A stretch of 64,000 nucleotides of DNA, from assembly GCA_964016875.1 (NCBI GenBank), contig OZ024724.1:35487786-35551785 (forward strand). Direction: 5' to 3'. Below are positions 48,188 to 57,300 of this stretch, piece after piece. This DNA comes from Fallopia convolvulus (taxonomy: Eukaryota > Streptophyta > Magnoliopsida > Caryophyllales > Polygonaceae). Within the stretch, counting starts at the first letter, position 1. The number at the start of each line of letters is the position of its first letter. The position numbers were made by a program, and so were the translations under genes. The notes beneath the pieces are model-generated. The model was not told the origin of the DNA, ran no database searches, and saw nothing but the letters and a program-made list of their open reading frames with translations.

Positions 48188-49054
48188 CACACCTTCTTCG
48201 AGAACTACAATCGCAGCCTCCTCACCCTCCTTCAGACGAGGATGGACAAGATGGAGGCGGCACTTAAGAAACGCACATAGGAGTGTGCGAAGAAAGGTAG
48301 GGAGCTCGCCGCGGCCGAGAAACGGATTAAAGCAACGAAGGTTCCGGTGAAGGACGAGGCCATGACGGCGACGAGGGCCAAGGAGGGGGAGGCTAGGGCA
48401 AAGGAGGGGGAGAGCAAGGCGAAGGAGGTGGCTGGAGCTTTACAGAGCGAGAACGAGGAGCTTCGGACCAAGCTTTCCGCTGAGCACAATTTCTTCAAAG
48501 AGAAGGAGGCGGAGCTTTTGAAGGCCGAGGAGGAGATTACCCACCTCCGACGGCGTGTTGTTGAGCTCAACGAGGAGGTGGAAGCTGCGGGCCCCAAGTA
48601 CGTGGCTTCTGAGGCATACAAGGAGGAGTTGGTGGAGAGTGTGCGGAAAATGTTCCGCCAAGCCGTCCGCATGGGGGTTAAGCAGGCGGTCACGAAGTAC
48701 GGGCACATCGACCCCCGCATCTCCTTCTTCAACCCTAACTATGAGGAGACAATGGGGGAGGAAGCCGGGGAGGAGCTCGAGGGAGAATGCAAGTTCTTTC
48801 TCAATGAAGATGGGATTGTGGCTAGCGAGGCACCTCCCGCGGTGGATCTTGTTCAGGGAGATCTGGAAGTTGTCGATGCGGGCCCTCAGCCTACGACTTA
48901 TGATGCGCCGAGCTCCCAGCCTTCTACCATGTTTGCTCCTGTCCTTGAAGCTCCCATGGAGCCTGCGGCTGATACCCCGCACGTCCTTCAACTTCCTACA
49001 AACCCTGTCGCCATTGCCCCGAAGGACGCCGCTGCCCAGGCCTCGAAGAACTGA

Positions 49055-49489
49055 AGGACGTCGCTGGTTTTGTAATAATTTTTTTTACCTTTGTTACGTT
49101 TGCGGCCCCGCGGGGTCTGTAATTAAACACTTAGGCCTTTGTGCCTTTTTTATGCAATTTCTATCTTTTTGTCTTATGGCTGTTTGTGTTTCTTGTTTTT
49201 TTTCTTGTTTCCATTTTCATGCATATGTATGTTGTATCCCGATCCAACCCCATGGCCCAAGTGCCACAATGTTTGTGGCATACTTGGGCCACATCGGGTG
49301 CTTGTGTTTATGCCAAGGTTCCGAGCTTCGCTTGGATCTCGCTTGATGGAGTGATATTCTTCTAGCCAGGCTGAATGCTAGTGTTGGAATGATCAGAATT
49401 TTTTACACATATCTTGATTGAAAACTCGATTCTCTTTAGGACCTTGTCACCTTGAGAGTTAGCGGATCTTGCTTACTTAGAGAGTCGGC
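49055..49489. other. 3' flank of the antisense gene, no coding sequence recognised
   Basis: T-rich sequence after the antisense stop codon, with short strings such as TGTAATTAAAC that could serve as 3'-end signals. Overlapping 71-74 codon frames are hydrophobic and T-driven and resemble no family. Confidence 0.5.
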
Positions 49490-50335
49490 GAGGGGTGGGT
49501 TTAATTTACGAACGAGATTCTCCAACCCCAAGCGAGAAGCGAGGGGTGGACTTTTAACGATATTCTCCAACCCCAAGCGGAAAGCGAGGGGTAGACCTTT
49601 AATGAGATTCTCCTACCCCAAGGGGGAAGCGAGGGCTGGACCTTTAACGAGATTCTCCAATCCCAAGCGGGAAGCGAGGGGTGGACCTTTAAGGGATTTT
49701 CCAGCCCAAGCGGGAAGCGAGGGGTGGACCTTTAACGAGATTCTCCAAACCCAAGCGGGAAGCGAGGGGTGGACCTTCAACAAGATTCTCCAACCCCAAG
49801 CGGGAAGCGAGAGTTGGACCTTTAACGAGATTTTCCAACCTTAAGCGAGAAGCGAGGGGTGGACTTTTAACGAGAATCGCCAACCCCAAGCGGGAAGCGA
49901 GGGGTGGACCTTTAACGAGATTCTCCAATCCCAAGCGGGAAGCGAGGGGTGGACCTTTAACGAGATTCTCCAACCCCAAGTGGGAAGCGAGGGGTGGACC
50001 TTTGACAAGATTCTCCATCCCCAAGCGGGAAGAGAGGGGAGGACCTTTAACGAGATGCTCCAATCCCATGCGGGAAGCGAGGGTTGGACCTTTAACAAAA
50101 TCTTCCAGCCCCAAGTGGGAAGTGAGGGGTGGACCTTTAACGAGATCTTCCAGCCCCAAGTAGGAAGCGAGGGGCGGACCTTTAACGAGATTCTCCAACC
50201 CCAAGCGGGAAGCGAGGGGTGAACTTTAACGAGATTCTCCAAACCCAAGCGGGAAGCGAGGGGTGGACCTTTAACAAGATTCTCCAACCCCATGCGGGAA
50301 GCGAGGGGTGGACCTTTAACGAGATTTTCATTTTT
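49490..50335 (-). repeat. 45-bp minisatellite, about 18-19 copies
   Basis: The unit is 45 bases long with core AAGCGAGGGGTGGACCTTTA followed by ACGAGATTCTCCAACCCCAAG. Because 45 is a multiple of three, frames on both strands stay open for up to 170 codons with a 15-residue repeat (minus strand LENLVKGPPLASRLG). Copies vary by point changes and one is about 4 bases shorter (near 49690). Tandem repeats in the 3' region are a known trait of Tat/Ogre-type elements. I read this as non-coding. Confidence 0.9.
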
Positions 50336-50462
50336 GAGAGAGATTTTGAAAATTCTGCAATCCTTTATTCACAAAAACTTGTAAGCAACGACTAAGTTTA
50401 GAGAGTTTACACATAATATTTTTTAGCTGAGCGACGTTCCATGTTTTGCTCAGGGTGCGTCC
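50336..50462. other. Short segment between the minisatellite and the RT break
   Basis: AT-rich, no repeat and no open frame. RT similarity ends at the minus-strand string TEVQR near 50463, so this segment marks the deletion that removed RNase H and integrase. Confidence 0.5.
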
Positions 50463-51426
50463 CTCGTTGTACTTCAGTTCACGACATTGGAGACCTCATT
50501 GAGAGGATCGACTTGACCATGGAGGGGTTGACATCGATCCCGCGCTCGCTGATCATGAAGCCCAAAAACTTCCCCAACGATACGCCGAAGATGCACTTCT
50601 CAGTGTTCAGGCTGAGGCGGTTGTGCCTGAGGGTGGCGAAAACCTCAGTGAGGTCGACCAGATGCTCTTCGGAGCTTTTTCTCCGTACCACGATGTCGTC
50701 AACGTAGGCCGACACGTTCCTCCCTAGGTGGTTTTTGAAAACCCGGTCAATGAGACGTTGGAACATGGCCCCAGCGTTTTTAAGGCCAAAGGGCATGACC
50801 TTGTAGCAGTATGTCCCCCGTTGTGTGATGAAGGACGTCTCTTCCTCGTCACACGGAAGCTCAAGACCTCGTGACCCGAGTAAGCGTCGAGGAAGCTCAA
50901 GACCTCGTGACCCGCAATTGAATCAACGAGCTCATCAATCGAGTGTAGGGGGTAGTTGTCCTTGGGACACGCCTTGTTGAGGTCCTTGAAGTCCACGCAC
51001 ATTCGCCACTTGCCACTGGCTTTCCTGACCAACACGACGTTGGACAGCCATCTCAGATATTGGACCTCGCGGATGAATTTTGTGGCCAGCAGCTTTGCCA
51101 CCTCGTCATTTGCAGCGTTCGCCGTTTCTTCGTTAATTTTTTCTTCATCGCTGCACCATGGGGCGAGTGGCGACATCGACGTTTAGGGTGTGCTGGGCCA
51201 CGGTTCGAGGAACATCACGGAGGTCCTTCGCGGTCCAGTCGAACACGTCGCGGGACTTGGAGAGCAAGGCTTCTAGTGACGTTGTCGATGTGTCGGTGAG
51301 AGATTCCCCCATGTAGATTTTCTCGGACTTGCTTTCGAAGGGGGATATCACCCTTCTCTCTGCCTCGGGAATGGGGATCTTGAAGTCCCGAACATCGAGG
51401 TCGGCCTCGTCGAAGGACTTCACCAT
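50463..51426 (-). pseudogene. pol: Reverse transcriptase pseudogene of the Tat-type element
   Basis: On the minus strand, 51426-51145 is the connector before RT (DVFDWTAKDLRDVPR). RT begins near 51080 with FIREVQYLRWLSNVVLVRK, then GKWRMCVDFKDLNKACPKD, and SFLDAYSG with the first catalytic Asp. A 24-base direct repeat (50855-50878 and 50891-50914) has duplicated GHEVLSF and replaced the expected YHQI after DAYSG. A frameshift follows, then MPFGLKNAGAMFQRL and the catalytic YVDD (50695-50706). A TGA after MRSPMS at about 50477 and the loss of everything past TEVQR end it. RT copies element RNA to DNA in the particle; this copy cannot. Confidence 0.9.
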
Positions 51427-51564
51427 GAATATTGGGCACTTTTGTTTTGTCGGGTCATGTAGCAGACGCGGCCCTCTTTGTGGTTGCCCTTTACCTCCCC
51501 GACACCATCCACGACGGGAAACTTCATTTTGAGTGGTAAATGGAGACCACCGCCTGGAACTCCA

Positions 51565-51831
51565 TCAGGGAGACCCTCCCATTATGGCATTGTAGGCCGA
51601 GGGTAGGTGCACCACCGTAAATTCCACCATCTCGGTTCTTCTTGTGTAGACGATGTCGAGCGTCATCCAAAGGTCTATGAGACCGGCGACATCGAATTCA
51701 TTTCCCGAGAAGGAGGTCAGCTTCCCAGCGTAGGGCTTCAGGGACGTTGTTAAGATGCCCAATTGCTCGAAGGCGCCGTAGTACATGATGTCCACGGAGG
51801 ACCTTGTGTCCACCAGTACGCGCTTCACCAT
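51565..51831 (-). pseudogene. Aspartic protease region of the Tat-type element, active-site Gly lost
   Basis: The minus-strand segment VKRVLVDTRSSVDIMYYGAF aligns with the retropepsin signature VLVDTGSS. The active-site DTG reads DTR here because the glycine codon is AGG (51802-51804). The C-terminal AYNAIMG matches the second conserved protease motif. The domain normally cuts Gag-Pol in the particle, and the G-to-R change should abolish that. The region upstream (51835-52185) carries the usual protease lead-in and one stop just before the frame. Confidence 0.8.
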
Positions 51832-52179
51832 TTTTTAGCCCAATTGAGCGTGGACTACCAAGGGGTCGGAGTGTGGCGTGTGGAGTCCCTCGATGTCCTC
51901 GAGGTTGAAGGCCAAGCCTACGTGAGACCACGAGGTCTGTGCAACGTTGTACACCAAGGGCTCGTGATGGCTTGCCATCACATATCTCTTTCTTTCCGCC
52001 TGGCTTGAACCTGCCAGCGAGGGTCCACCCGAGATGGTATGGATGTATCCGTCGGGGTTCCGCAGTTTGCCCGGAACGAGCCTGCCTCGCGGGGGCGTGT
52101 TGCTCAACGTTTTTAGCGCGAGGCTGGACCGGGCCTTGTTGTACAGTGTTGGCTCTCGACGTTGGGTTGGTGCGCCCCC

Positions 52180-53468
52180 TCTCATTTGGTTTATACGCGG
52201 GGCCGCCCTTGCCTTTGTAACCCCGTGGTTTCTTGTCGAATCAGCTCCAACCCCCGCCGCCGCCGCCGCGGTTGTTATAGCGGTTGTTGTTCATGTTGTC
52301 GTTGTTGTTGTTGTTGTTCCTGTTGTTGTTGCTCTTATAGTCGGCGCTTCAGTCGTGGGCCTGCGTCATGTATGCATCCCTCGCGGCCGGTGCGACCATT
52401 TTTGCTTTCCCTTTAGCCTCGGTTGCAATCTCCTTGTCGGTCCTCGGTCGCGAGCTCTGGTTGACGGCATCCTCGGCGTATACCTGGGCCGTAATCCGGG
52501 TACACAGGCCGTCGTACCTCGTTGGGCATTTATAGAAGATGTAGGTCTTGAAGGGACCTGGGCATAGGTTGCCCATGAGGATATCTCGCACCGATGCTTC
52601 ATCGATGTGTGCGATCTCCGCGACCGCGGTGGTGGACCTTGTAAAGAAGGTGCCTAGTTGCTCGCTCTCCCCCTGCTCAATACCGCGGAGATCCCGCATG
52701 TTCTTCTTGCGCTTCCTCGAGCCGTTAAAGTGTGTGATAAAGGATTCAAACAGCTGAGAGAACGAGGCCACCGACTCTACCTTGAGGCTGATGAACCACG
52801 TCATCGCAGCCTTGTCCAAGGTGGTCGAGAAGATGCGGTAGAATATTGCGTCATTGTAGGAGTTGACATTCATCTGGACGACGAAGTGTTTGACGTGGTC
52901 TTCGGGGTCGGCTGTGCCTTCGTACGGCCCCATTTGGGGCCAATGAAAACCTTAGGGCATCGGTGCCTCTTGGATTTCGGTCACAAAGGGGTTACGATAC
53001 CCGACCTCGGTGGATTGGCGGCGCGACGCCAAGGGGTGCGCTGCGCTCCCTGCTGTTTCGGACAACTCTGTTTCCCCCATCCTTGAACGTCGCGAGCGGG
53101 ATAGCAAGATCTGCATTGGGGCCCGGGAAGGTCTCTCTGTGGTGGAGTCGTTGGTCGATGTTTCCTGCCCCGGCACATGCCTGGGGACATATGCGGGTAC
53201 GTACTCGGTGTGAGGTTATCCCTGGGCGGCTATAGGGACGTATAGGGGAGCGTAACCTGGCTGGTACTGTCTGTAACCCGGGTAGGGATACGGGATCGGG
53301 GGTGCGCCCCTGTTCATACCCTTGGAATGGGTAGGGGTTTTGTGAGGCGTTATACGTCCAACCCAGAGGGACCACGAACGGGCAACCCGGAGGCCCCATG
53401 GCCATCCATTGCGGGGTCTCGGGCATGTTATCGGGGTGTTGGGGAAAGAAGTTGTTTGGGCAAGCCAT
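52180..53468 (-). pseudogene. gag: gag pseudogene of the Tat-type element
   Basis: Starts MACPNNFFPQ at 53468, 59 bases inside the primer site, with a Pro/Tyr-rich N-terminal region. After a frameshift near 53000-53180 the frame reads PFVTEIQEAPMP, a TAA, then GFHWPQMGPYEGTADPEDHV. The capsid segment AMTWFISLKVESVASFSQLF and RKRKKNMRDLRGIEQGESEQ is typical of the plant gag family PF03732. A TGA at 52349 interrupts the frame, which continues in an Asn-rich tract (runs of AAC at 52285-52345) and a Gly-rich, basic tail, then meets another TGA near 52245. No CCHC knuckle is seen. Confidence 0.85.
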
Positions 53469-53526
53469 TTTGAGGGGTTCAAAAGCCAAGGTTTGCACAG
53501 ATCGGGAAACTACTTAGGATGAAGAG

Positions 53527-53545
53527 GTTCCCACAGACGGCGCCA
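53527..53545 (-). other. Primer-binding site of the Tat-type element
   Basis: Minus strand TGGCGCCGTCTGTGGGAAC lies one base inside the LTR end. The TGGCGCC start and the following CGTCTGTGGGAA are the common primer-site form in Tat-lineage elements as I recall it; the priming tRNA is not certain. Confidence 0.75.
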
Positions 53546-53546
53546 G

Positions 53547-54353
53547 TGATGAAACCCGAAATAACAACTCGCTAGAAGAGAAGAAACAGGATTGTTATAT
53601 TCGATTGTGCAAACACTTGCTTCTTTATTTATATTTCCTTACAACGAGGTTACAAGCCAAAGAGGCTAATAAGCAATTGAGATTTACACCCTAGACCTCC
53701 TACAAGTATTCAAGCTCTCGAACTAACAATGTTCGAGATCTCTTATTTGCTAAACGATTCTACCACCTAAGTATCACTTGATTGATCTTGAGGTGAGGTG
53801 GATCTGAAAGCGTGGTGTAGAGAGTCTTGTCAGATTGTGTAGCGAGGTCTTTGATGTGAGCGAGGTCTCTATATGACTTGAAGTCTTTTTGTGGACTTCA
53901 CTTGTCTATAGCAAGGTCTTTTGACAATGTTTCAATCACGTCGATCTTCAACGAGCAAGATAGTTCTTGAGTTCAAAATGTTTTTCGACCCCCTCTTCTT
54001 ACGAGGTTCTCCTCCATTTATAGAGGATTGGGGAGTCGAGTTTTGGCCAAGGTCCTATATGGGATGCACGAGATAGGGGCTCTTGATTGGTCCGGGGATG
54101 AGGCAGCCGGTGATTGGTTCGGGGAAGCGGCATCCGTCAGTGGTCCGTGTGGGCGGGTGTTTCAGCAGAGTCGGTGGCGAGGTTTAGACCACGCTCCGGG
54201 GATTCGGAAGACCTCGCGGAGATGGGAATGTTTGTTTAAACTAAAAAGGCATATGGTTATGGGTCCTAGAATCGTCCTTAGGAATCTCGTCATGTCTATT
54301 TGTATTTTTCTACCACGGGCCCACCTCTTAATTTACCATTTTGGACATCATCA
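53547..54353 (-). repeat. 5' LTR of the Tat-type element, complete (807 bp)
   Basis: Bounded by TGATGA at 53547 and TCATCA at 54353, with the primer site adjoining on the inside and satellite on the outside. A minus-strand TATA box CTATAAATGG is at 54014-54023, so transcription would start just downstream toward gag. It aligns with the truncated left LTR over about 540 bases. Confidence 0.92.
54014..54023 (-). promoter_or_regulatory. LTR TATA box
   Basis: CTATAAATGG on the minus strand is conserved in both LTRs (44788-44797 in the other). Its position and direction fit the promoter for the element's genomic RNA. Confidence 0.55.
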
Positions 54354-57300
54354 CTATCCTCATTCTTTATGCTTATACCTAGATGTCTGTAAACTTCACT
54401 TGTTTTTTCTCCTTTTGCCTTAAAAATGACTTGAGATCAAACATTGCACGACAAGTGTTCGATGAACTGTCCATGTAAATCTCACTCCTAAATGTGGCAT
54501 TCGGTTTCTAGTTTCGAATTTATGCTTTTATTCGCTCTGTCTTGATTTTGTAGTGCAGAATGTGATTATTGGCTTGATACTATCCTCATTCTTTATGTTT
54601 ATGCCTAGATGTCTTAAAAGTTCACTTGTTTTTTCTCCTTTTGCCTTTAAAATGACTTGTGATCTAACATTGCACGCCAAGTGTTGGATGAAATGTCCAT
54701 GTAATGTCACTCCTTAATGTGGCATTCGGTTTCTAGGTTCGAATTTATGCTTTTATTCGATCGGTCTTGATTTTGTAGTGCAGAACGTGCTTATTGGTTG
54801 ATACTATCCTCATTCTTTCTGCTTATGCCTAGATGTCTTTAAAGTTCACTTGTATTTTATACTTTTGCCTCTAAAATGACTTAAGATCTAACATTGCACG
54901 CCAAGTGTTCGATGAAATGTCCATGTAAATGTCACTCCTAAATATGGCATTCGCTTTCTAGGTTCGAATTCATGCTTTTATATGCTCGGTCTTGATTTTG
55001 TAGTGCAGAATGTGCTTATTGACTTGATACTATCCTCATTCTTTATGCTTATGCCTAGAAGTCTTTAAAGTTCACTTGTTTATTCTCCTTTTGCCTTTAA
55101 AATGACTTGTGATCTAACATTGCACGACAAGTGTTCGATGAAATGTCCATATAAATTTCACTCCTAAATGTGGCATTGGGTTTCTAGGTTCGAATTTATG
55201 CTTCTATTCGATCGGTCTTGATTTGGTAGTGCAAAATGTGCTTATTGGCTTGATAATATCCTCATTCTGTATGCTTATGCCTAGATGTCTTTAAAGTTCA
55301 CTTGTTTTTTCTCCTTTTGCCTTTAAAAATTGACTGGTGATCTAACATTGCACGACAAGTGTTCGATGAAATGTCCATGTAAATGTCACTCCTAAATGTC
55401 GCTTTCGGTTTCTAGGTTCGAATTTATGCTTTTATTCGATCAATCTTGATTTTGTAATGCAGATATTGCTTATTGGCTTGATACTATCCACATTCTTTAT
55501 GCTTATACCTAGATGTCTTTAAAGTTCCCTTGTTTTCTCTTTGTTTGCCTCAAAATTGAGTTAAGATCTAACATTGCACGCCAAGTGTTCGATGAAATGT
55601 CCATGTAAATGTCACTCCTAAATGTGGCATTCGCTTTCTAGGTTCGAATTCATGCTTTTATTCAATTGGTCTTGATTTTGTAGTGCGTAATGTCCTTATT
55701 GGCTTGATACTATTGTCATTCTTCATGGTTATGCTTAGATGTCTTTAAAGTTCACTTGTTTTTTTCTCCTTTGGCCTTGCAAAATAGACTGGTGATCTAA
55801 CATTGCACATCAAGTGTTCGATGAATTGTCCATGTAAATGTCACTCCTAAATGTCGCTTTCGGTTTCTAGGTTCACATTTATGCTTTTAATCGATCGGTC
55901 TTGATTTTGTAGTGCTGAATGTGCTTATTGACTTGATACTATCGTTATTCTTTATGCTTATGCCTAGATGTCTTTAAAGTTCACTTGTTTTTTCTCATTT
56001 AGCCTTCAAAATTGAATTGTGATCTAACATTGCACACCAAATGTTGAGGAAATATTCTTGTAAATGTCACGCCTAAATGTCCCTTTTGGTTTCTTGGTTC
56101 GAATTTATGCTTTTATTCCATCAGTATGATTTTGTAGTGTAGAATGTGCTTATTGGCTTGATACTATCCTCATTCTTTATGCTTATGCGTAGATGCCTTC
56201 AAAGTTCACATGTTTTTTCTCCTTTTGACTTTAAAATAACTTGTGATGTAACATTGCACGACAAGTGTTCAATGAAATGTCCATGTAAATGTCACTCCTA
56301 AATGTGGATATCGGTTTCTAGGTTTGAATTTCTGCTTTTAGTTAATACGTCTTGATTTTGTAGAGGAGAATGTGCTTATTGGCTTGATACTATCCTCATT
56401 TTTTATGCTTATGCCTAGATATCTTTAAAGTTCACTTGTTTTTTCTCCTTTTGCCTTTAAAATGACTTGTGATCTAACATTGCACCACAAGTGTTGGATG
56501 AAATGTCCATGTAAATGTCACTCCTTAATGTGGCATTCGGTTTCTAGGTTCGAATTTTTGCTTTTATTCAATCAATCTTGATTTTGTAATGCAAAATTTG
56601 CTTATTGGCTTGATACTATCCTCATTCTTTATGCTTATACCTAGATGTCTTTAATGTTCTCTTGTTTTTTCTTTGTTTGCCTTTAAAATGAACTGTGATC
56701 TAACATTGCACGACAAGTGTTTGATGAAAAGTCCATATAAATGTCACTCCTAAGTGTGGTATTCGCTTTCTAGGTTCGAATTCATGCTTTTATTCAATCG
56801 GTCTTGATTTTGTAGTGCGTAATGTCCTTATTGGCTTGATACTATTGTCATTCTTTATAATTATGCATAGATGTCTCTAAAGTTCACTTGTTTTTTTCTC
56901 CTTTGGCCTTTCAAAATTGATTGGTGATCTAACATTGCACATCAAATGTTCGATCAAATGTCCATGTAAATGTCACTCCTAAATGTCGCTTTCGGTTTCT
57001 AGGTTAGAATTTATGCTTTTACTCGATCGGTCTTGATTTTGTATTGCAGAATGTGCTTATTGGCTTGATACTATCCTCATTCTTTATGCTTATGCCTGGA
57101 TGTCTTTAAAGTTCACTTGTTTTTTCTCATTTAGCCTTCAAAATTGACTTGTGATCTAACATTGCACACCAAGTGTTCGATGAAATATTCTTGTAAATGT
57201 CACTCCTAAATGTCGCTTTTGATTTCTAGGTTCGAATTTATGCTTTTATTCAATCGGTATGAATTTCTAGTGTAGAATGTGCTTATTGGCTTGATACTAT

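Larger units (their letters stand above)
46365..49054 (+). pseudogene. Antisense extra ORF of the Tat element (PF04195-like 'putative gypsy type transposon' protein), decayed
   Basis: Plus-strand gene inside the minus-strand element. It starts MPRRNSVRPPPGF at 46365 and ends in TGA at 49052. The segment GFRLPLAQHIIDYLWAM followed by VCPAQLFPIAWRLL (about 46920-47015) resembles the N-terminal domain of PF04195 proteins. The middle is Pro/Lys-rich and low in complexity. The C-terminal part (48188-49054) is a coiled coil rich in Glu, Lys and Ala (ENEELRTKLSAEHNFFKEKE) followed by an acidic tail. One intron is clear (48091-48187) and one or two more probably lie in 47394-47545. In-frame stops are at 46590, 46970, 47785, 47998 and 48278, with one frameshift near 46910, so it is dead. 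The function of this family is unknown; extra antisense ORFs are recurrent in Tat-lineage elements. Confidence 0.65.
44580..54353 (-). mobile_element. Non-autonomous Ty3/gypsy LTR retrotransposon, Tat lineage, with antisense gene
   Basis: On the minus strand the order is 5' LTR (53547-54353), primer site, gag, protease, partial RT, a 45-bp minisatellite, an antisense coding region, and a truncated 3' LTR (44580-45125). The intact LTR starts TGATGA and ends TCATCA, matching terminal inverted repeats. Tat-lineage elements are known for long 3' regions with tandem repeats and for extra, often antisense, open reading frames between pol and the 3' LTR; both are present. RNase H and integrase are missing, and every coding part has stops or frameshifts. 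The right end meets the satellite cleanly (flank CTATC). The left LTR has lost its outer ~265 bases, so a target duplication cannot be tested. Confidence 0.85.

Noticed and set aside
52285..52345. GTT microsatellite as an independent simple-sequence repeat
   Set aside because: It encodes the Asn tract of Gag on the minus strand and stays in frame, so it is part of the gene.
52162..52416. Plus-strand Cys/Val-rich frames over the GTT-rich stretch
   Set aside because: The minus strand reads Asn- and Gly-rich Gag tail in frame with the capsid segment; the plus-strand frames are shadows of that simple repeat.
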